A DNA stretch of 64,000 nucleotides from Centroberyx gerrardi (taxonomy: Eukaryota; Chordata; Actinopteri; Beryciformes; Berycidae), in the NCBI RefSeq assembly GCF_048128805.1, contig NC_136005.1:7032504-7096503 (forward strand), in the 5' to 3' direction. The notes below the pieces were generated by a model that did not search any database, was not told the DNA's origin, and saw only the letters and a program-made list of their open reading frames with translations. Each line of letters begins with the position of its first letter. Positions within the stretch are counted from its first letter, which is position 1. This document shows positions 10,290 through 23,524 of this stretch, piece by piece. The position numbers and the translations under genes were made by a program.

Positions 10290-12646
10290 TATCATATGCT
10301 GGAGGAAGTAGGTTAACAAATCAATTACCATCAGTGACGCATGAAAGCTACTCAAATTATGAGCTACTTGTACTAATTTTGTTTTAATTTTTTTCATTTT
10401 TATTGTTCACAGATCACAAATCTCCCCAGGATATGAGACATCAATATTTTGATATATCTTTCCAGCTAAACACAATGAGAAAACATGTTTGCTCACTCTG
10501 ACCCACAATGGCTTCATCTCACTGGGGGAGAATCAGAGGGATGCTCACTACCAAGATTGGAAAAAAATGAGTCATTTAATCGTGTCTTCAGTCTAAAAAT
10601 GTGTTTTTCTTGAAAGAAGTAAAAATCTGTCAAGGGGGTGAGTAAATTGTGCTTGTTTCTGGTGTAGTTTCACTTAAAGGGACATTAACTTGCAACAAAA
10701 CAAGGCAAAATACTAATAACTCTCGACTTATATCAATATATCTTACTTGTTTCCTAAGGCAAAATGAGCGAAACTGCATTGGAAACAAGTTAAATCCACT
10801 CACCTCATTGTCAGAATACTTTGCCACCTTAGATTTTAAATCCAATTGTACGACTGAATACAAGATTAAATGTTAAGATGGACATGTCTCACTGTGAACT
10901 TTGAAGTCGGGCAACACACAGACCTAATTTCTCCTAGATAGAGCCATATATTATGTGGGTCAGCATCCCAACCAGTCCTCACAGTCTGCGTCCCCCCCAG
11001 AAGGCATTGTGATTCTATATCTTGTGAATAGATGGCTGTAATATGTCTAGTTGTAGCTCTTGAGACAGTCTGTTCATATATCTCACTGTCTGCTCATTGT
11101 GAGTCAGCATGCTCCCTGTGGTTCGCGGCGCACCTCCCAAATCCGTCTTCTGAGCCCACCTAATCTGACATGGTTGCTCTTGCATCACACACATGATTAG
11201 AAACTGGGCACACATATGAGGAAAATGGGCTCAGACGTCTCAAGAGTTGCTGAATGCATCCTGTATGTCCTGAAGTGTTGCGAGCTGGACTTCTGAAGTG
11301 TGTTCCAGTATAATCCCTTTGAGGCCAAATGGAGTTTTTGGTAAGCCATTACTTTACAGTGTCCTTATTCCACTGTGTGTTTAACCTATGGAAAACTCAT
11401 TTACACTTTCCATAATACATAATGGAAATCTCCATGTTGCATAATGTTCTTACAAGGGTTCAACACAATGTAAGTACAGTTACATCTAAACACTTTGTAC
11501 TTGCCTTATGCTGTGGCACCCTTCTAAGTATATTATGTAAAAGAGAGATTTTGAAGCACCAACACAGTATTATTGCGTACTTAGAATGGAAAATTCATTT
11601 TGCTGGGTTATCAAAGGTTTGCTGACAAGTACAGCACATTATGGGTTGCTATTAAAGTTAGGGTTAGTTGTAATTTACCTTCTCTAGTGTTCATACCAGT
11701 CAAAAACACATGAAGAAATAGCAGAATATGAGACAGTTAAGACTGCCTTTTGCCCTCAGTTCATTTTGTTTTATTTGAATGGACCCCATCATTTTTTTTT
11801 ATGCCAGGGTTTCCAAGCATGAGTAACTGCTGGCTATCAGATGTCAACATCCGTCTCCTTGCACCTATAAAACAGCATTTTTGGGGTGGTTTCCTGTAGT
11901 TGGTTCAGATTACGTTCTCACTCCTGTAGAACCACACCACAGTTCACTTGGAAGAGGATTATTGTGGTTATTTGGTGCAACTCAAGTTCAAATGGCATTG
12001 TTCCCACCCGCCAAAATACGCCAAATTAAAGTACAAATGAAACTGCTCCAAACGTGCTTGGTGTGAACACGCCCTTCAAAGCCCCTCGCTCTCACACAAG
12101 ATCCTCACTGCACCAACAGAGACTCCGCAGAGTGACGGCAGCTGGGACCAGAGCAGCACCACGGACAGCGCTCACCAGGAATGTCTTCCTGGGTTTATTT
12201 CAAACTTTGGACGAACAGTAGCTGCACCTGATTGGACGAACGCACCACTCGTTGGGCTATCCTTGGTCTCTGTCTCCGGTTTTTAAACTGGAAGAACATG
12301 GCGGCTTCTTTGGAAACGTTCTCTTATTTCACCTAAACAGTCCACCAACATCTGTTTCTGAAAATATTTGAGGTGAGGAAATAGGCCATGCAGTTGCTCT
12401 TGATCCATTTTAGATCTACAAGGGCTAGTTTAAAAGTTTGTTCACGAGGTTTGGGAGTTTCAGAGGCAGCGAGTCACGTTGGACGGCCCTGATTCTTTTT
12501 TAAAGTAGACTTGAACTCTACTTTATGCAAAATGTGGAGCAGCCAACATACCGTTCTGATTTAGGGTGGATTTCGTGTTATTAAGAAAAAAACATTTTCT
12601 TCCTCCCGCCTCAGATCCTATTTTTTTTCCTAGCACTTCTCTAGCA
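10290..12646. other. Intergenic, no gene seen
   Basis: No coding exon is recognised. Around 11840-12070 there is a diverged dispersed repeat (phrases such as GTGTGAACACGCCC). The rest appears unique. Confidence 0.5.
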
Positions 12647-12971
12647 CAGTGGTTCTCAACGTGGGGTCAGGGGACCACCAGGGGTCCCTGAGGGGCTTCC
12701 AGGGGGTCCCCAGCAAATTGATAAATTGTTAAACTTCACCATTATTTCATTTACAAGAAGACAATTAGAGAATGTAGAAGAATGACTATTTTGATCTTAG
12801 TTTCACGGTTATCTCTCTACCTACAATACAGATAGTCATGGAATTCTGGATAAAATCATATCTAACAATAAAAATATTCTCAGATTTGGGTCTGAGAGAC
12901 AAAATCTAATCAAATGGGAGTCTGTGGCCCTGATGTGAACTAAATTAGGGGAAAAAGGTTGAGAATCACTG
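12647..12971. mobile_element. hAT-type MITE with 8-bp target duplication
   Basis: The left end CAGTGGTTCTCAA and right end TTGAGAATCACTG are inverted copies. Flanks CTCTAGCA (12639-12646) and CTCTATCA (12972-12979) match at 7 of 8 bases. The 325-bp body is non-coding. This terminal sequence is a familiar vertebrate hAT (Charlie-like) signature. Confidence 0.9.
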
Positions 12972-13089
12972 CTCTATCATATAGGATCCTTCTTGGGTCA
13001 CAGGAATATTTAGTCACATGTATTGCCAGTGTATTACAGCTCTGATCCTTGCATCGCTTACTATTGGTGGCTTGTGATGTTGTTGATCT

Positions 13090-13178
13090 AGGAATTTGAG
13101 CTCATTCCACTGTTGCCCTCATTGAAAGTCACTCTCTGGATAAGAGCATCAGCTAAATGCCTAAAAGGTAAATGTAAA
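13090..13178 (+). repeat. SINE 3' tail relic
   Basis: Contains CTCTGGATAAGAGCATCAGC followed by TAAATGCC, the conserved tail of fish V-type SINEs. The tRNA-like head is not recognisable. Confidence 0.55.
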
Positions 13179-13427
13179 TCGTGAAATCACTCACATGTTT
13201 CAGTGACTGAACCTGCTGTTTACTTAGACTAATGGGCTGTGGAGATGATGTTGACAGCCTGTGGTCCAGTTACCAGCAGCCTGTTTTGGCTGACGTTCAT
13301 CTGCTGGTGATTCACAAAATGACCCTCGACTGCCGTCATCATCATCTCCTCTTGTTTATTAGTTACAGCTGTCCAGACACTGAGAAGAGGAAAACAGAGC
13401 AATCTCCGAAGACAACAGATTGTTTGT

Positions 13428-13578
13428 TTGTGTGTGTGTGTGTGTGTGTATGTGTGTGTGTGTGTGACTGTGTGTGTGCATGTTAATTTGTGTCTCTTTA
13501 TGCACATGCACAAGCTTTGGGCCATAAACATCCTCAAAAGAGAGGAACAAAATGAAAACAGCAACATAGAATGAATGG

Positions 13579-13626
<48 letters not shown>
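13428..13626. repeat. (TG)n and (GA)n tracts
   Basis: TG with interruptions at about 13430-13480, and GA at about 13586-13625. Confidence 0.9.
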
Positions 13627-13630
<4 letters not shown>

Positions 13631-14637
13631 ATGAGAGAGGGAGATGCAGGCTCCCTGAATGACAGTGGCTACATTTACATGGTAACTAAGCTATTTCCCA
13701 TACAGTACACTGATTAAGGTCTTATTTGGTTAAGCTGTTTATATGAACCTTTGATATCCAGTGATTCAGTATCCCCCCTTTTTTGCCATGAATACGCCCT
13801 TCCTCTGTAACTATGCAATAGTGGGTTATTTCAAATACAGAGGAAGGAAATGATCCTAGTACTAAAAATACTGCTTATGAAAACCAAAACTGAAAGCAGT
13901 AAGAAGTTTCCATACTACAGTTTAATATTGCAGGGTTAGGGTTAGAGTTAGGTATTGCAGTAAACCAGGCATCTTAATTTCACATAATCAGAGTATGCGC
14001 TTAACTGGGTTTATACATTTACATACATACATTGACCCAAAACCAGGTAACTTGTACTATACCTCTATGTAATATCAGAGGATGTGGTATTAAAATGTGA
14101 CTGGTACCTTTGTAAGATTTGTATTTTTTGCCGGCAAAAAAGCAATCATCAGAAACTGGTACAAAACTGAAGCCTCTGGTCTTGAACAATAGATGGACAT
14201 TGTAGGGGAAATATTTGCTATGGAAAAATTTACATTTATCCTAAGGACTAAGGAGGATGTATTCCATAGAATGAGGACAGTCAGCTGTTGATATGAATAA
14301 AAATGGTTGAATTGTAGAACTAGATATCCATGAAATATGCACCTCACGCTGTTCAATGTTCATTGTTAACTTTTGTACGATACAATTCCCAATAAAAAAT
14401 AAGTGGCCAAAAAAAAAAGAAACAGGTAACTCGAGTAACCGGGTTGAGAATGAAAGTCTCTGCACATGCTGGAGTCGTCTTCCACTGACCTCCACTTCCT
14501 CACACAGGCTGATTTCTCTCACTTCCTCATCCTCACCACAGGACTACTCCCATAACACACAATCAGCGTTGGCCAGAGTCCTGCATGTGTGTTCACACAC
14601 TTGCTGTTACAGGTCAATTGCATGCCTTAAAAAAAGG

Positions 14638-15393
14638 CCTCGTAAGTCTGATGCCCACATGCCCATATATGGCTCACGGTTCCATAGCGATTTCTCCGTA
14701 GGGAAAATGAACGGGGTTTCACATAACCGTCCCTGTCACAGTTTACCTTTATATATTTATGTCTCTCATGGCACTGGGTCTGTCGATTTCTGAAACCGTT
14801 TTCTAGTCCAAGTAGTATTTTTGCTAGCAACAAGCTAAACACTTCAGCGCATATAGGTCTCCCCCCCGACAGACCTTCTCCCTCTCTCTCAACTCTCTCT
14901 GTCTCTCTCATCTGAGCACTTACACCGCCACGTTTGCTGAATCGATCGCATATCTTTGATTTCCACATTTTATGCTGTAAATATTTCTATTAAATTATAG
15001 TTGTGTATATATATATATCATTGTTGTTAATCGTTGTTTGTTGTTAGTTTCTTCAATTCTAGTCAATCAAGTATTTTTTGCTAGCTAGCGAAATGTGTGG
15101 AAGCGGTGAGGGTTGCTAAGCAACGTACAGACTCGGACTAAAAGCCCACTGCCAGCGGGTGATGCAAATTATATGCGCTAGTACTTGGACTAGAAAACGG
15201 TTACAGAAATCAACAGACCCAGTTCCATTAGAGACATAAATATACGTAGGTAAAAACCGACTTTGAAAATCCTGCATTAAACGTAGACTGTGACAGACGA
15301 TTATGTGAAACCCCGTTCATTTTCCCTACGGAGAAATCGCTATGGAACCGTGAGCCATATAAGGGCAAGGCTGACGTCATTCGACTTACGAGG
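14638..15393. mobile_element. Long-TIR MITE (arms ~180-210 bp)
   Basis: The left arm (14638 to about 14815) and right arm (about 15182-15393) are inverted copies. Both contain GGTTCCATAGCGATTTCTCC or its complement, and both begin CCTCGTAAGTC at the outer edge. The right arm carries an extra segment of about 40 bases. The arms make up roughly half of the 756-bp element. The open frames in each arm are mirror translations, not genes. The superfamily is not determined; long arms suggest a MULE-like or foldback element. Confidence 0.85.
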
Positions 15394-16423
15394 TCTATTA
15401 GCAACAATCTAGCAAAAATTCTGCTCAATCTCTTCAGTAATGGAAAATATGGATGGGTGGGTGTGGGAGGGTTGCTGCCTCTCGCCCTCAGTTCTTTCAC
15501 TGATGTCTGGCAATGTTTCATCAAGTCTTTAAATGCCGCCTTTAAAGGTGTTTTAGCTGCAGCCGCTTGCACCAGGCTCTTCCAGGTGGGACCTTTAACA
15601 GCTGAAGTTAACCAGCAGTTTCCTTAAACCACCATCACGTTAAAAGTAGGCCATGCTGAGGCCACTAGATCTGGAGACACATGAAGGCTTTTTTTCTGCG
15701 TGGCCCCCGGCAGCACTCAGCATCTCCATCTCTCGCTGCTGACGCTCGCCTTGAGATTGGCCATTGTTGGCCGTCTATTCAGTGAGATGTGAAGAAATGA
15801 TGGGGGTGTTCAGCAGCTTTTGTGGCGGTCACTTGAACTAAGGCTTTTCATGCATATACCGGCTGCGTCTCCGAGGTGAGAAACGAAGGCATTGACGAGT
15901 CGACGCTTAAGGTGTGGAATAAATATGTGAAGGTCAGACAAGTGGTTTTGTTGTCTTAAACTGAGGCTGAATAAGAGCGCAGTTGGCAAAAGTGGCATCA
16001 TACGAACAACTTTCTTTCAGCTCTAAGGACAGGACTGAGAAGTATGTGGCGAAGTGGGGAGACTACTTGGAATACATTGTTAATGTGGACAGATCTTGAA
16101 GTAAAGCACATACCATGTACATAATACTCACATACACAGCACAACTACACATTCTTTATGTCTGAGAATTAATCTGTTGCTTGTAAATTAGATGAGATTA
16201 TAGTGCATATTAATGTAGGAATATACATTTGATCTGTGTGTGGGTTTTTTTTTTGTTATTTGTTTTTTTTCATTTATTTATTTGTTTGTATTTATTATGA
16301 TTATTATTATTATTATTATTATTATGTTATAGATGTATAGGAGTCATTTGATTTGTTGACCAGAATGTGACAATGTTTATACAAAAATTCAATAAAATAC
16401 TAATTACAAAAAACAAGAATGGA
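15394..16423. other. Intergenic, no gene seen
   Basis: No exon is recognised. An AT-rich stretch with an (ATT)n microsatellite (16300-16325) leads into the LINE tail. Confidence 0.5.
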
Positions 16424-17208
16424 AATCAAATCAAATCAAACTTTATTTATATAGCACCATTCAGGCAAGCAAATGCAATTCAAAGTGCTTTTCAGAATAA
16501 TAAAAAGACAAATCAAATGTAAAAAACAGAATAAAAGAAACAAGATGAAAAACCAACAAATAAAATACAATAAAACACTAATAATAAGAAAAGGAAAATC
16601 CTTATGCAAAGGCTAGGCTAAAAAGGTAGGTTTTAAGATTCCTTTTAAGCGTGCTCACTGATGGTGAGTTCCTCAGATCCTCTGGCAGGCTATTCCAAAG
16701 ACGGGGACCATCGACACTAAAGGCTGTCTCCCCGTAGTTCTTGGTCCTCGTCCTTGGAACAAGAAGAAGTCCGGTACCAGAGGACCTGAGAGATCGACTA
16801 GGCTCATATACCTTAAGAGCATATCAGACATGTACTGGGGGCCTAGGCCATTAAGAGATTCAAACACTAGTAAAAGAACCTTAAAATCCACTCTAGAAGG
16901 TACCGGTAACCAATGAAGTGATTTTAAAATAGGGGGAATGTGTGCTCTCCTGTTGGTCTTTGTCAGGAGGCGTGCAGCGGCGTTCTGCACTAGCTGAAGT
17001 CTCCCTAGTGCAGACTTGGGTAGACCGGACAGGAGAGCACTGCAGTAATCTAAACGACATGCAATAAAAGCATGCATTAGTTTTTCAGTATCACCCTGGA
17101 TTAAAAGCGGCTGTACTTTTGCAGTGTTTCGAAGATGATAAAAGGCCGTTTTGGTGACATTTCTGATATGTGATTTAAAGTTAAGATCCGGGTCTAAGAT
17201 CACTCACA
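16424..17208 (-). mobile_element. 5'-truncated L2-like LINE, RT C-terminal part
   Basis: The minus-strand frame at 16673-17203 encodes the C-terminal part of an L2/CR1-group reverse transcriptase. Recognisable motifs are LDPDLNFKSHI, RLDYCSALLSGLP, LQLVQNAAARLLT and HWLPVPSRVDFK. The family match then continues in another frame (SLRSSGTGLL, RLWNSLPEDLR), so a frameshift lies near 16810. The 3' end, read on the minus strand, is TGCTATATAAATAAAGTTTG followed by a (TGATT)n tail, typical of L2-like elements. The 5' end is truncated next to a poly-T run, so the copy is dead. Confidence 0.9.
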
Positions 17209-17336
17209 AGGTTTTTTTTTTTTTGTAGAAAAGCCTGTCTACCATTAATGTGTTGATATGAACTAATCAACAGATGCTCGACAAGTGGATATATTTTTGC
17301 AAGCTGAAGAATTTCTATTTCAAAAAGACGTTTGGT

Positions 17337-17340
<4 letters not shown>

Positions 17341-17368
<28 letters not shown>

Positions 17369-17404
17369 AAATGATAGAGTGAAGCATGCAGGGGAGGGGG
17401 GGCG

Positions 17405-17438
<34 letters not shown>

Positions 17439-17640
17439 TGGTGGTGGTGGGGGGGGGCCGACTCCTTCCTGCTTTGAGGCAGGATAGACTGCAGGAGCTC
17501 TCAGGAAGCCGCTGGCCTACATTTTCTCCACTGGGGCACTGTGCCAGCTGTGCACACACACACACACAGGTGCAAGTACACCCGTGTAAACACACACACA
17601 CACACACATACATGCAACCACATAGTCATGTACACACACA
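17341..17640. repeat. (GA)n, (TG)n, (GGT)n and CA-rich cluster
   Basis: GA at 17341-17369, TG at 17407-17438, then GGT/G-rich sequence to 17457. CA-rich degenerate sequence follows at 17550-17640. Confidence 0.9.
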
Positions 17641-20600
17641 AACACATGTACTCCTGGACGGTCACACAGAGTTCACAGCACTAGCCAGGTAAGTGTTTAA
17701 CACACACTTGTTTGTGCGACAGCTGCGTTTCAGGACCAGAAAAGACATTAGTTTTGGATTTGACATGGTCTGGATGTTCAGATGTTCAAACAGCAGCTCA
17801 TATAAAGCTGTCACTGCCAGCGGAGTCTGCAGCATTTCATTTATTTTGCAACGTAAAAGCCATTTCCTGCCTTTCTGCCATATTATCTCCCAAGCATGCG
17901 CCAGCAGTTTGAAATGTTTGGTTTTGTGTGACGGGACACTGCTGTGATTTCATGTTTGTCCTCAAGGCACCTCAGTGTGAGGTTTCTGCTGATAGTAATG
18001 GTTCTGTGCTCTCAGCATGTTTATCAAGAGCTGTTTGTGTGAACAGTGAGTGAAGGAAGGGAGGGATGAATGCGTCGAACATTGCTTTATCATGCTAATG
18101 CTAGCACGCCTCCTGGGGAGTGTCTCCAGGTTTTTGTAATCCACTGTTATTCTGTCTGGTGGCTGACAGCAGGCAGAACAAAACTTAAGGTGCCAAACCC
18201 AAACAAACAAATTATGTTTGATATATTCATTCACTGCCTCTTTTTTGCAGTGATGGATTGTACCTCTCAACAAGTAGTGGGAGTCAGCAATAGTGTGTGT
18301 GTGGAATAGATTGGAAGAGACTGGAGGTGACGCAGACAGTGGATGTGGATGTGAAAGTTAACAGTGTTTTTCCTGTTAGTACAAAGCAGCTGCAGTGTTT
18401 AGAACCCTAATAATAACAATGATAATGCATATTATTAATAATAATAACATTAATATGAATACTAATATTACCTCTTACCAGCCACCAGATTTTCTGTATC
18501 ATAGCCTACTGTTCCAGTCCCTCTTGCACTCAGACTTTCTTACACATACCCAATATGTACTAAATAGACCAAATTTGAGTTGGTAAGTTGATAAGTAAGT
18601 GATCAGCAAAGTGTGAGTCATTAAGCAACCAGTTAGGTTGGCAGATCGGCTGCAATTTCCGAGGGTGGAATGAGCTATATGTGTCCTCTTGCTTCATGTA
18701 GCCAAAACCCAGTTTTTTAAGTGTCATTATGTGGATATGTAACAACAATCAGCTCCTAAACACAGGAAAGGATGCAAAACAAATGTGCTTCCAAATAGGC
18801 CTGCTGTCCATGGCAGTTAGCTAATGTTACCATAAAATGCAACATGGCTAGTAGTTTAGCCAAGCTGAGCAAGTGTCATATCAGCAAGCATGACAGCTGG
18901 ACAGCTGCAAAGACAGTTTACTACAGTATACTCAGAGAGATAGCTATGATAATGTTGCCATTTTAAGATACTACTGTTACTGTATTGTTGCTGTCAGCTA
19001 GCAATGCTAACATAAAGACTTGCAAAACTTGCTAAATGTAACGTTACAGTATCTGTGCAAAGATGAAGGTAAAACTATAGCACCGAGATAGTAAGGCTCA
19101 GGAATTAATTGAATGCACTTGGAAAAAACAACATGACAAATCATAGAACAAAGTGAAATGTAGTTTCAGCTTCTCATAGGCCGAAACCTTGAAAACACCA
19201 GGTTTGTGTGTGCATCTCCCAGTGTTTCCAAACAAGAAACCTGTCTATATGTCACCTGTTTCAAATCCTGTTTTGGATTTGTTTGCTAGTAGCACTTTGT
19301 AAGTTTGTGCTTAATAACTATTATGTATGCAAGCTTCTCCAGTCTTCCAGATTGAATTTGTGTAAAGAGCCAAATAAATTTCCAAAGTGAGCCTAAAATC
19401 ACGTCTCTTCTTTTGTCCTAACCTATTTTTTGGGTAGAACTGGGTCACAGCTTCATGGCCAAGGTAAAACTCTGGTCCCGGAGCAAAAGTACTGAAAACT
19501 ACTGAGATCACAAACAGAGGATTTGATTGAGTTTGATTTGGTGCAGCACCAGAGTGCGTTTGCTGAATGGTTAGTAGTCACCTTGTAAGAGACAAATGAC
19601 GGTACGGTAGGAGCCGAGGTGTGCATGAGCATATGCCCATGCACGTGTCCGTATGCCGTCCAATTTGTTGGTGTGTACGTCTGTAGGAGTATCTTCATGT
19701 GATGTTTCTGCTGGCCTTGACTGCGTACACGCAAGGCTTTGATGCAGAGTGAGTCACTCTATGAATAGCACTTGCAGCAGCAATGGAATCTGTGGAGCCT
19801 TGGCATTGCCTCTCCTGTCACAATCTGGAGGAGATAGAGAGCTGCAGAGAAACCTTTTAACTCTCACCAAGAGCTGGATCAAATGCTTGTGTTTCTTGGC
19901 TAAAGCATCGAGAGCGCCAGCATGCTGTTTTTGCTGTTCATTCTGAGGATAAATGCACTCGGTGTGTTTGTGAATGAATCTCTGGACTTTACGAATCACA
20001 GCGCTAACCCGAACCCTAACCCAGACTAGTAGGCTAGATAGCCTAGGGTTATGCACAACTTTATCCTTGGACTGTAATACAATGCTGTGGACTGGAACTT
20101 CAAGGTAGACATGTGAGTCAGAGTATAAAAAGCCACCGTTAAAGGCACAATCCATAACTGCAGTATGGCATCCTCCTGTTAAACACTGTCTGTGATAGCA
20201 AGGGCACACAAACAGGTGATAGACAGCTTTGACACAAAATTGAAAATATGGATACACTTTTCCATTTGGCCCAAGGCGTCTGCCGTATTTTTGTCTGACG
20301 AAACTGTATCGACAACGCTTCTCCTCAGCCGTTCCTCAGTTGCCTAAATTAGGCCCATTTTCCTATTTTTTGTGTATGTAAAAAAAAAAATGCAGTTTCT
20401 CCGAGTGCTTGCCATCATTCAAAAGAATGTCAATATTACAAAGGGAGGTGATGGAATCTGCTTTTTGTGAGGGAGAGCAATCTCATTTCAATATGGACAA
20501 GACACAAAAGATGCACATTCATACTAGATGTAAATATAATCCAGCTAATCTAGATATGAGACGCTCTAATCACAGGTGTAAAGTGGGCACAAAGTGTTTG

Positions 20601-20839
20601 CCACTTCGGTGTCAGCCTCTGCGGGGGACAGGGCTGATTGATCTGGTGGTTTTCCATTACCTATGGCTGGTCGACCTGCCTGTGTCGGTAAAAATGGGTG
20701 AGGGAAAGAGGTCACGTCTAGCATTGCAACAGAAAAATGAGTACGCATGCATGGGTGGGCACATTTGTATTACTAGAAATGCAAGGGTGTTCTATAGACT
20801 TGCATTCATTCCCTTGCACGTCATTCTAACCCTGACCAC
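17641..20839. other. Intergenic, no gene seen
   Basis: A 167-codon minus-strand frame at 19754-20257 is open but resembles no family I know. It has no flanking splice structure that I can support, so I do not call it a gene. The 18800-19050 part has fish-repeat character (many GCTAGC/GCTAAC words) but was not classified. Confidence 0.45.
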
Positions 20840-20882
20840 CCAATTTCCCCTTGGGGATCAATAAAGTATTTCTGATTCTGAA
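20840..20882 (+). repeat. LINE 3' tail fragment (RTE/Rex3-like)
   Basis: AATTTCCCCTTGGGGATCAA followed by TAAAGTATTTCTGATTCTG is the 3' end motif of an abundant fish non-LTR element. The tail is a short CTGATT-type repeat. The upstream open frame at 20409-20864 simply runs into it and is not supported as a gene. Confidence 0.6.
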
Positions 20883-21689
20883 AGGGTGCCTTTTTTAAAA
20901 ACGAAAACTGACAAAATGGTACTCACAAGGACAGAAATGCTCTCTAACAGTTCCCATCCCACCCACACAAACAAACAAAAAGACCATCTTGTAGGTGAGC
21001 TCTTTAAAAATGAAAGTGAAAATAATACAATTAATGTTAGTATGTATATATATAGATATATATAATTTATTTAGCAAAGACAAAAAATACAATATTGCTT
21101 TTACACATTTTGAAGAGTAACCATACCGGACACATACACACAAGTAAATTATAATGAAATAATGTAAAGAAAGAAGTCTGAACAAAATGGAGTGAATACT
21201 AAACTTACAACACAATGGGCATGTGCAGTAACTCTGTTAAAGGTCATCGAGTTTTTAAAATTAAAAATTAAAAGACTGTGTAAGGGAAAGCATTTACAGT
21301 ACAGAAGGCTGCTCTTTGTCGTGTCAGTGAAGGAAACATGGCACCTTTGAGTTCTTCCTTGGAGCATTCTCATCCACTTACTGGTACAGAACAGGCATAC
21401 CAACACATAAAACTTGTCATGGACACATACATGGGGACAAGCATTGGACAAAATTAAAAAAAAAGACATAAAAAAAAAAGTTATATTCATGAATTAAAGA
21501 ATGAATGATCCATAATCCAGAAAAATTAAATATTAAAACCTATCAACATTGAGTGGACAAAAACCCTTCATGATAAAGCATCCAAGCAGGTCCCTGAAGT
21601 GGTGAAGTGCAATGAGGAATTAGAAATTGGAGGATAATATAATATGAGATGACATGACCTGGCTTCTTGTTTGCTTCCCACTCACACAG

Positions 21690-21940
21690 TTGTACACATT
21701 CACACCTGGGAGCCGCCCAGAATAGCCTTCTTCAACTGTTTGCCACTAAGCAGCTCCACAGGAAAAAAAAACAAAACAGGGTTGAAGTGCCTTGCTCAAG
21801 GGCATCTCCATGGTAGTTGTTGAGGGAGGAGAAAGTGTTCTTCGTTCACTTTCATCTGCCCTGATTTTCCCAGCCAGTCCAGGATTTTAACCAACAAGCT
21901 TCCAGTCACACACCTGCGTCTGTAACCTCTTGGCTACTGC
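21690..21940 (-). repeat. Dispersed tRNA-SINE-like repeat
   Basis: Read on the plus strand it contains GTTGAAGTGCCTTGCTCAAG then GGGCATCTCCATGGTAGTTG, and ends with a diverged B-box complement near 21890. This order is that of a common fish SINE in antisense. Confidence 0.55.
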
Positions 21941-22137
21941 CTATTATTAATGAAATATATACCCAAATTCATTTTTTATGCTGATTATCCATTTATTATC
22001 ATAACATATCATTATCATTTCCAAATATCGTTTAGATTATTTACCTGGCTACAGAACTGCATCCATCAACCGCACCCCAACAACAACTGACTCACCTTCT
22101 TCCACCATTTCTATTGCTAGAGAACTGCTGTGAAGCA

Positions 22138-23524
22138 TTTATTCCAAGAATCAAGAAGGAAAGAAGAAGAAAAAAAGAGGTCAGGTTCAGAGTGAATTCA
22201 AGGAAGTTTAGTGATTTGAAATAGTCATTAATCGCAAACGGCCTTCAGTTCCCCTTATAGATTCCTTTGATGGTGCAAGCCATTCAGGTGCTTTATTCTC
22301 CCTGTGAGTGTGTGTGTGTGTGTGTGTGTACGCGCACATCACCTCAGCCAATTTTCCCCATGCGCTGTCTGATGAATATTGAGTGTTGACATTTCTTTGA
22401 AAGAAAGAGTCAGTTCAGTGAGCACAGCAAGGAAGCTCAAAAGTGGGTCAGTGTCTGAAGTCACGCGCCTGGCCGCATCGCTTTTTCTGAAACGTGTGTG
22501 TGCTTTTGTGGGTGTGTGTTTGGCCACAGCTGAACTGCAAGTGCAGGGTATGAACAACAGCTATCACTGCCAGCATTGCTAACCATTCTCTCCCCAAGCC
22601 CTCCTCCACCTACCGGATCTATTTTCTTTCCTCTCCTACCTACAGAAAGACAGGCTTGAATGGAACGGTGCCAGTGTGTTCTGCCTTGAGCCAACGTGGC
22701 TTCGCAAACTGGAATCCAGCGGTGGTAAACAAAAGCCCCCTCTTCATCCACAGGCCACCTGGGTGGGAGGTGAGTGGCAACAGATTAGCCCTCACCTGGT
22801 GTGGTGTTTGAGGAAGACAATATGATGCAAGGGGAACATGGGCCATTGAGAGAAAGCTTAAGGAAGTGAGAGACTGAGAGCAAGTGGAGGGAGGGAATCG
22901 GAGAGAAAAAATCAGCGTCATCTGTTTATAGTGGCCGCCAAACGTTAATTAACCTCATATTCATTACAGATAATATTTTGACTGATGTGAGCAATATAAA
23001 TTTCCAAGGAATTAAATTAAATAGGAAATAATTGCACTATTTGATAGTGCACAGCATGGCTCAGTGCTCTTTTTGGACTCTTCCAAAAACAATCTTGTAC
23101 CAAAGTCAATGAAATCTTATAAGGAGTAATGAACAAAAACATGAGAAAAACAAAAGAGCTAATTTACTCGACATAAGAGCCACATTCTCATTGTACAATG
23201 GTTTAGGAAGGCATTGATGAGCTGTACTGTCTGTACGTGCCACTGTACTTGTGTGCATGTGTGTATGGAAGAGACTATGGTTGATGCCGTCTGGTTTCTG
23301 AGTCTTAAAAAAAGTGAAATGCTTCAGTAGCCCTCCGACCAGCAGGGGGCAGAGTCCGTGACTGCAGAGGCAGTAGAGTGATCAAACAGGACAAATGTCC
23401 AAAAAAAACAGAAGTCATAATCCTTCCTCTCAGCAACCCAAAAAGTTATCTGAGAATTCCCTTCAGCTATACTGCAGCAGTCCATGAACTACTTTTTAGG
23501 TCCAGCACCAGCCCAGTCCACACC
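22138..23524 (-). other. xxylt1: Probable 3'UTR of xxylt1
   Basis: Lies directly downstream of the xxylt1 stop codon. On the minus strand, AATAAA signals occur at 22292-22297 and 22138-22143, giving candidate 3'UTRs of about 1.2-1.4 kb. Which signal is used cannot be decided from sequence. A (TG)n run lies at 22308-22329. Confidence 0.4.

Noticed and set aside
14356..15572. Two long frames sharing YGSRFHSDFSVGKMNGVSHN
   Set aside because: They are the two inverted arms of one MITE read on opposite strands, not a protein family.
20003..20025. Telomere-like CCCTAACCC words (also near 13933 and 24048)
   Set aside because: Only two or three units, isolated; not a telomere or interstitial telomeric array.
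19754..20257. 167-codon minus-strand frame
   Set aside because: No recognised motif, no splice or promoter support, and unusual composition. Treated as chance.
20409..20864. 151-codon frame ending in FPLGDQ
   Set aside because: Its end is the 3' tail of a LINE; the rest has no coding signature.
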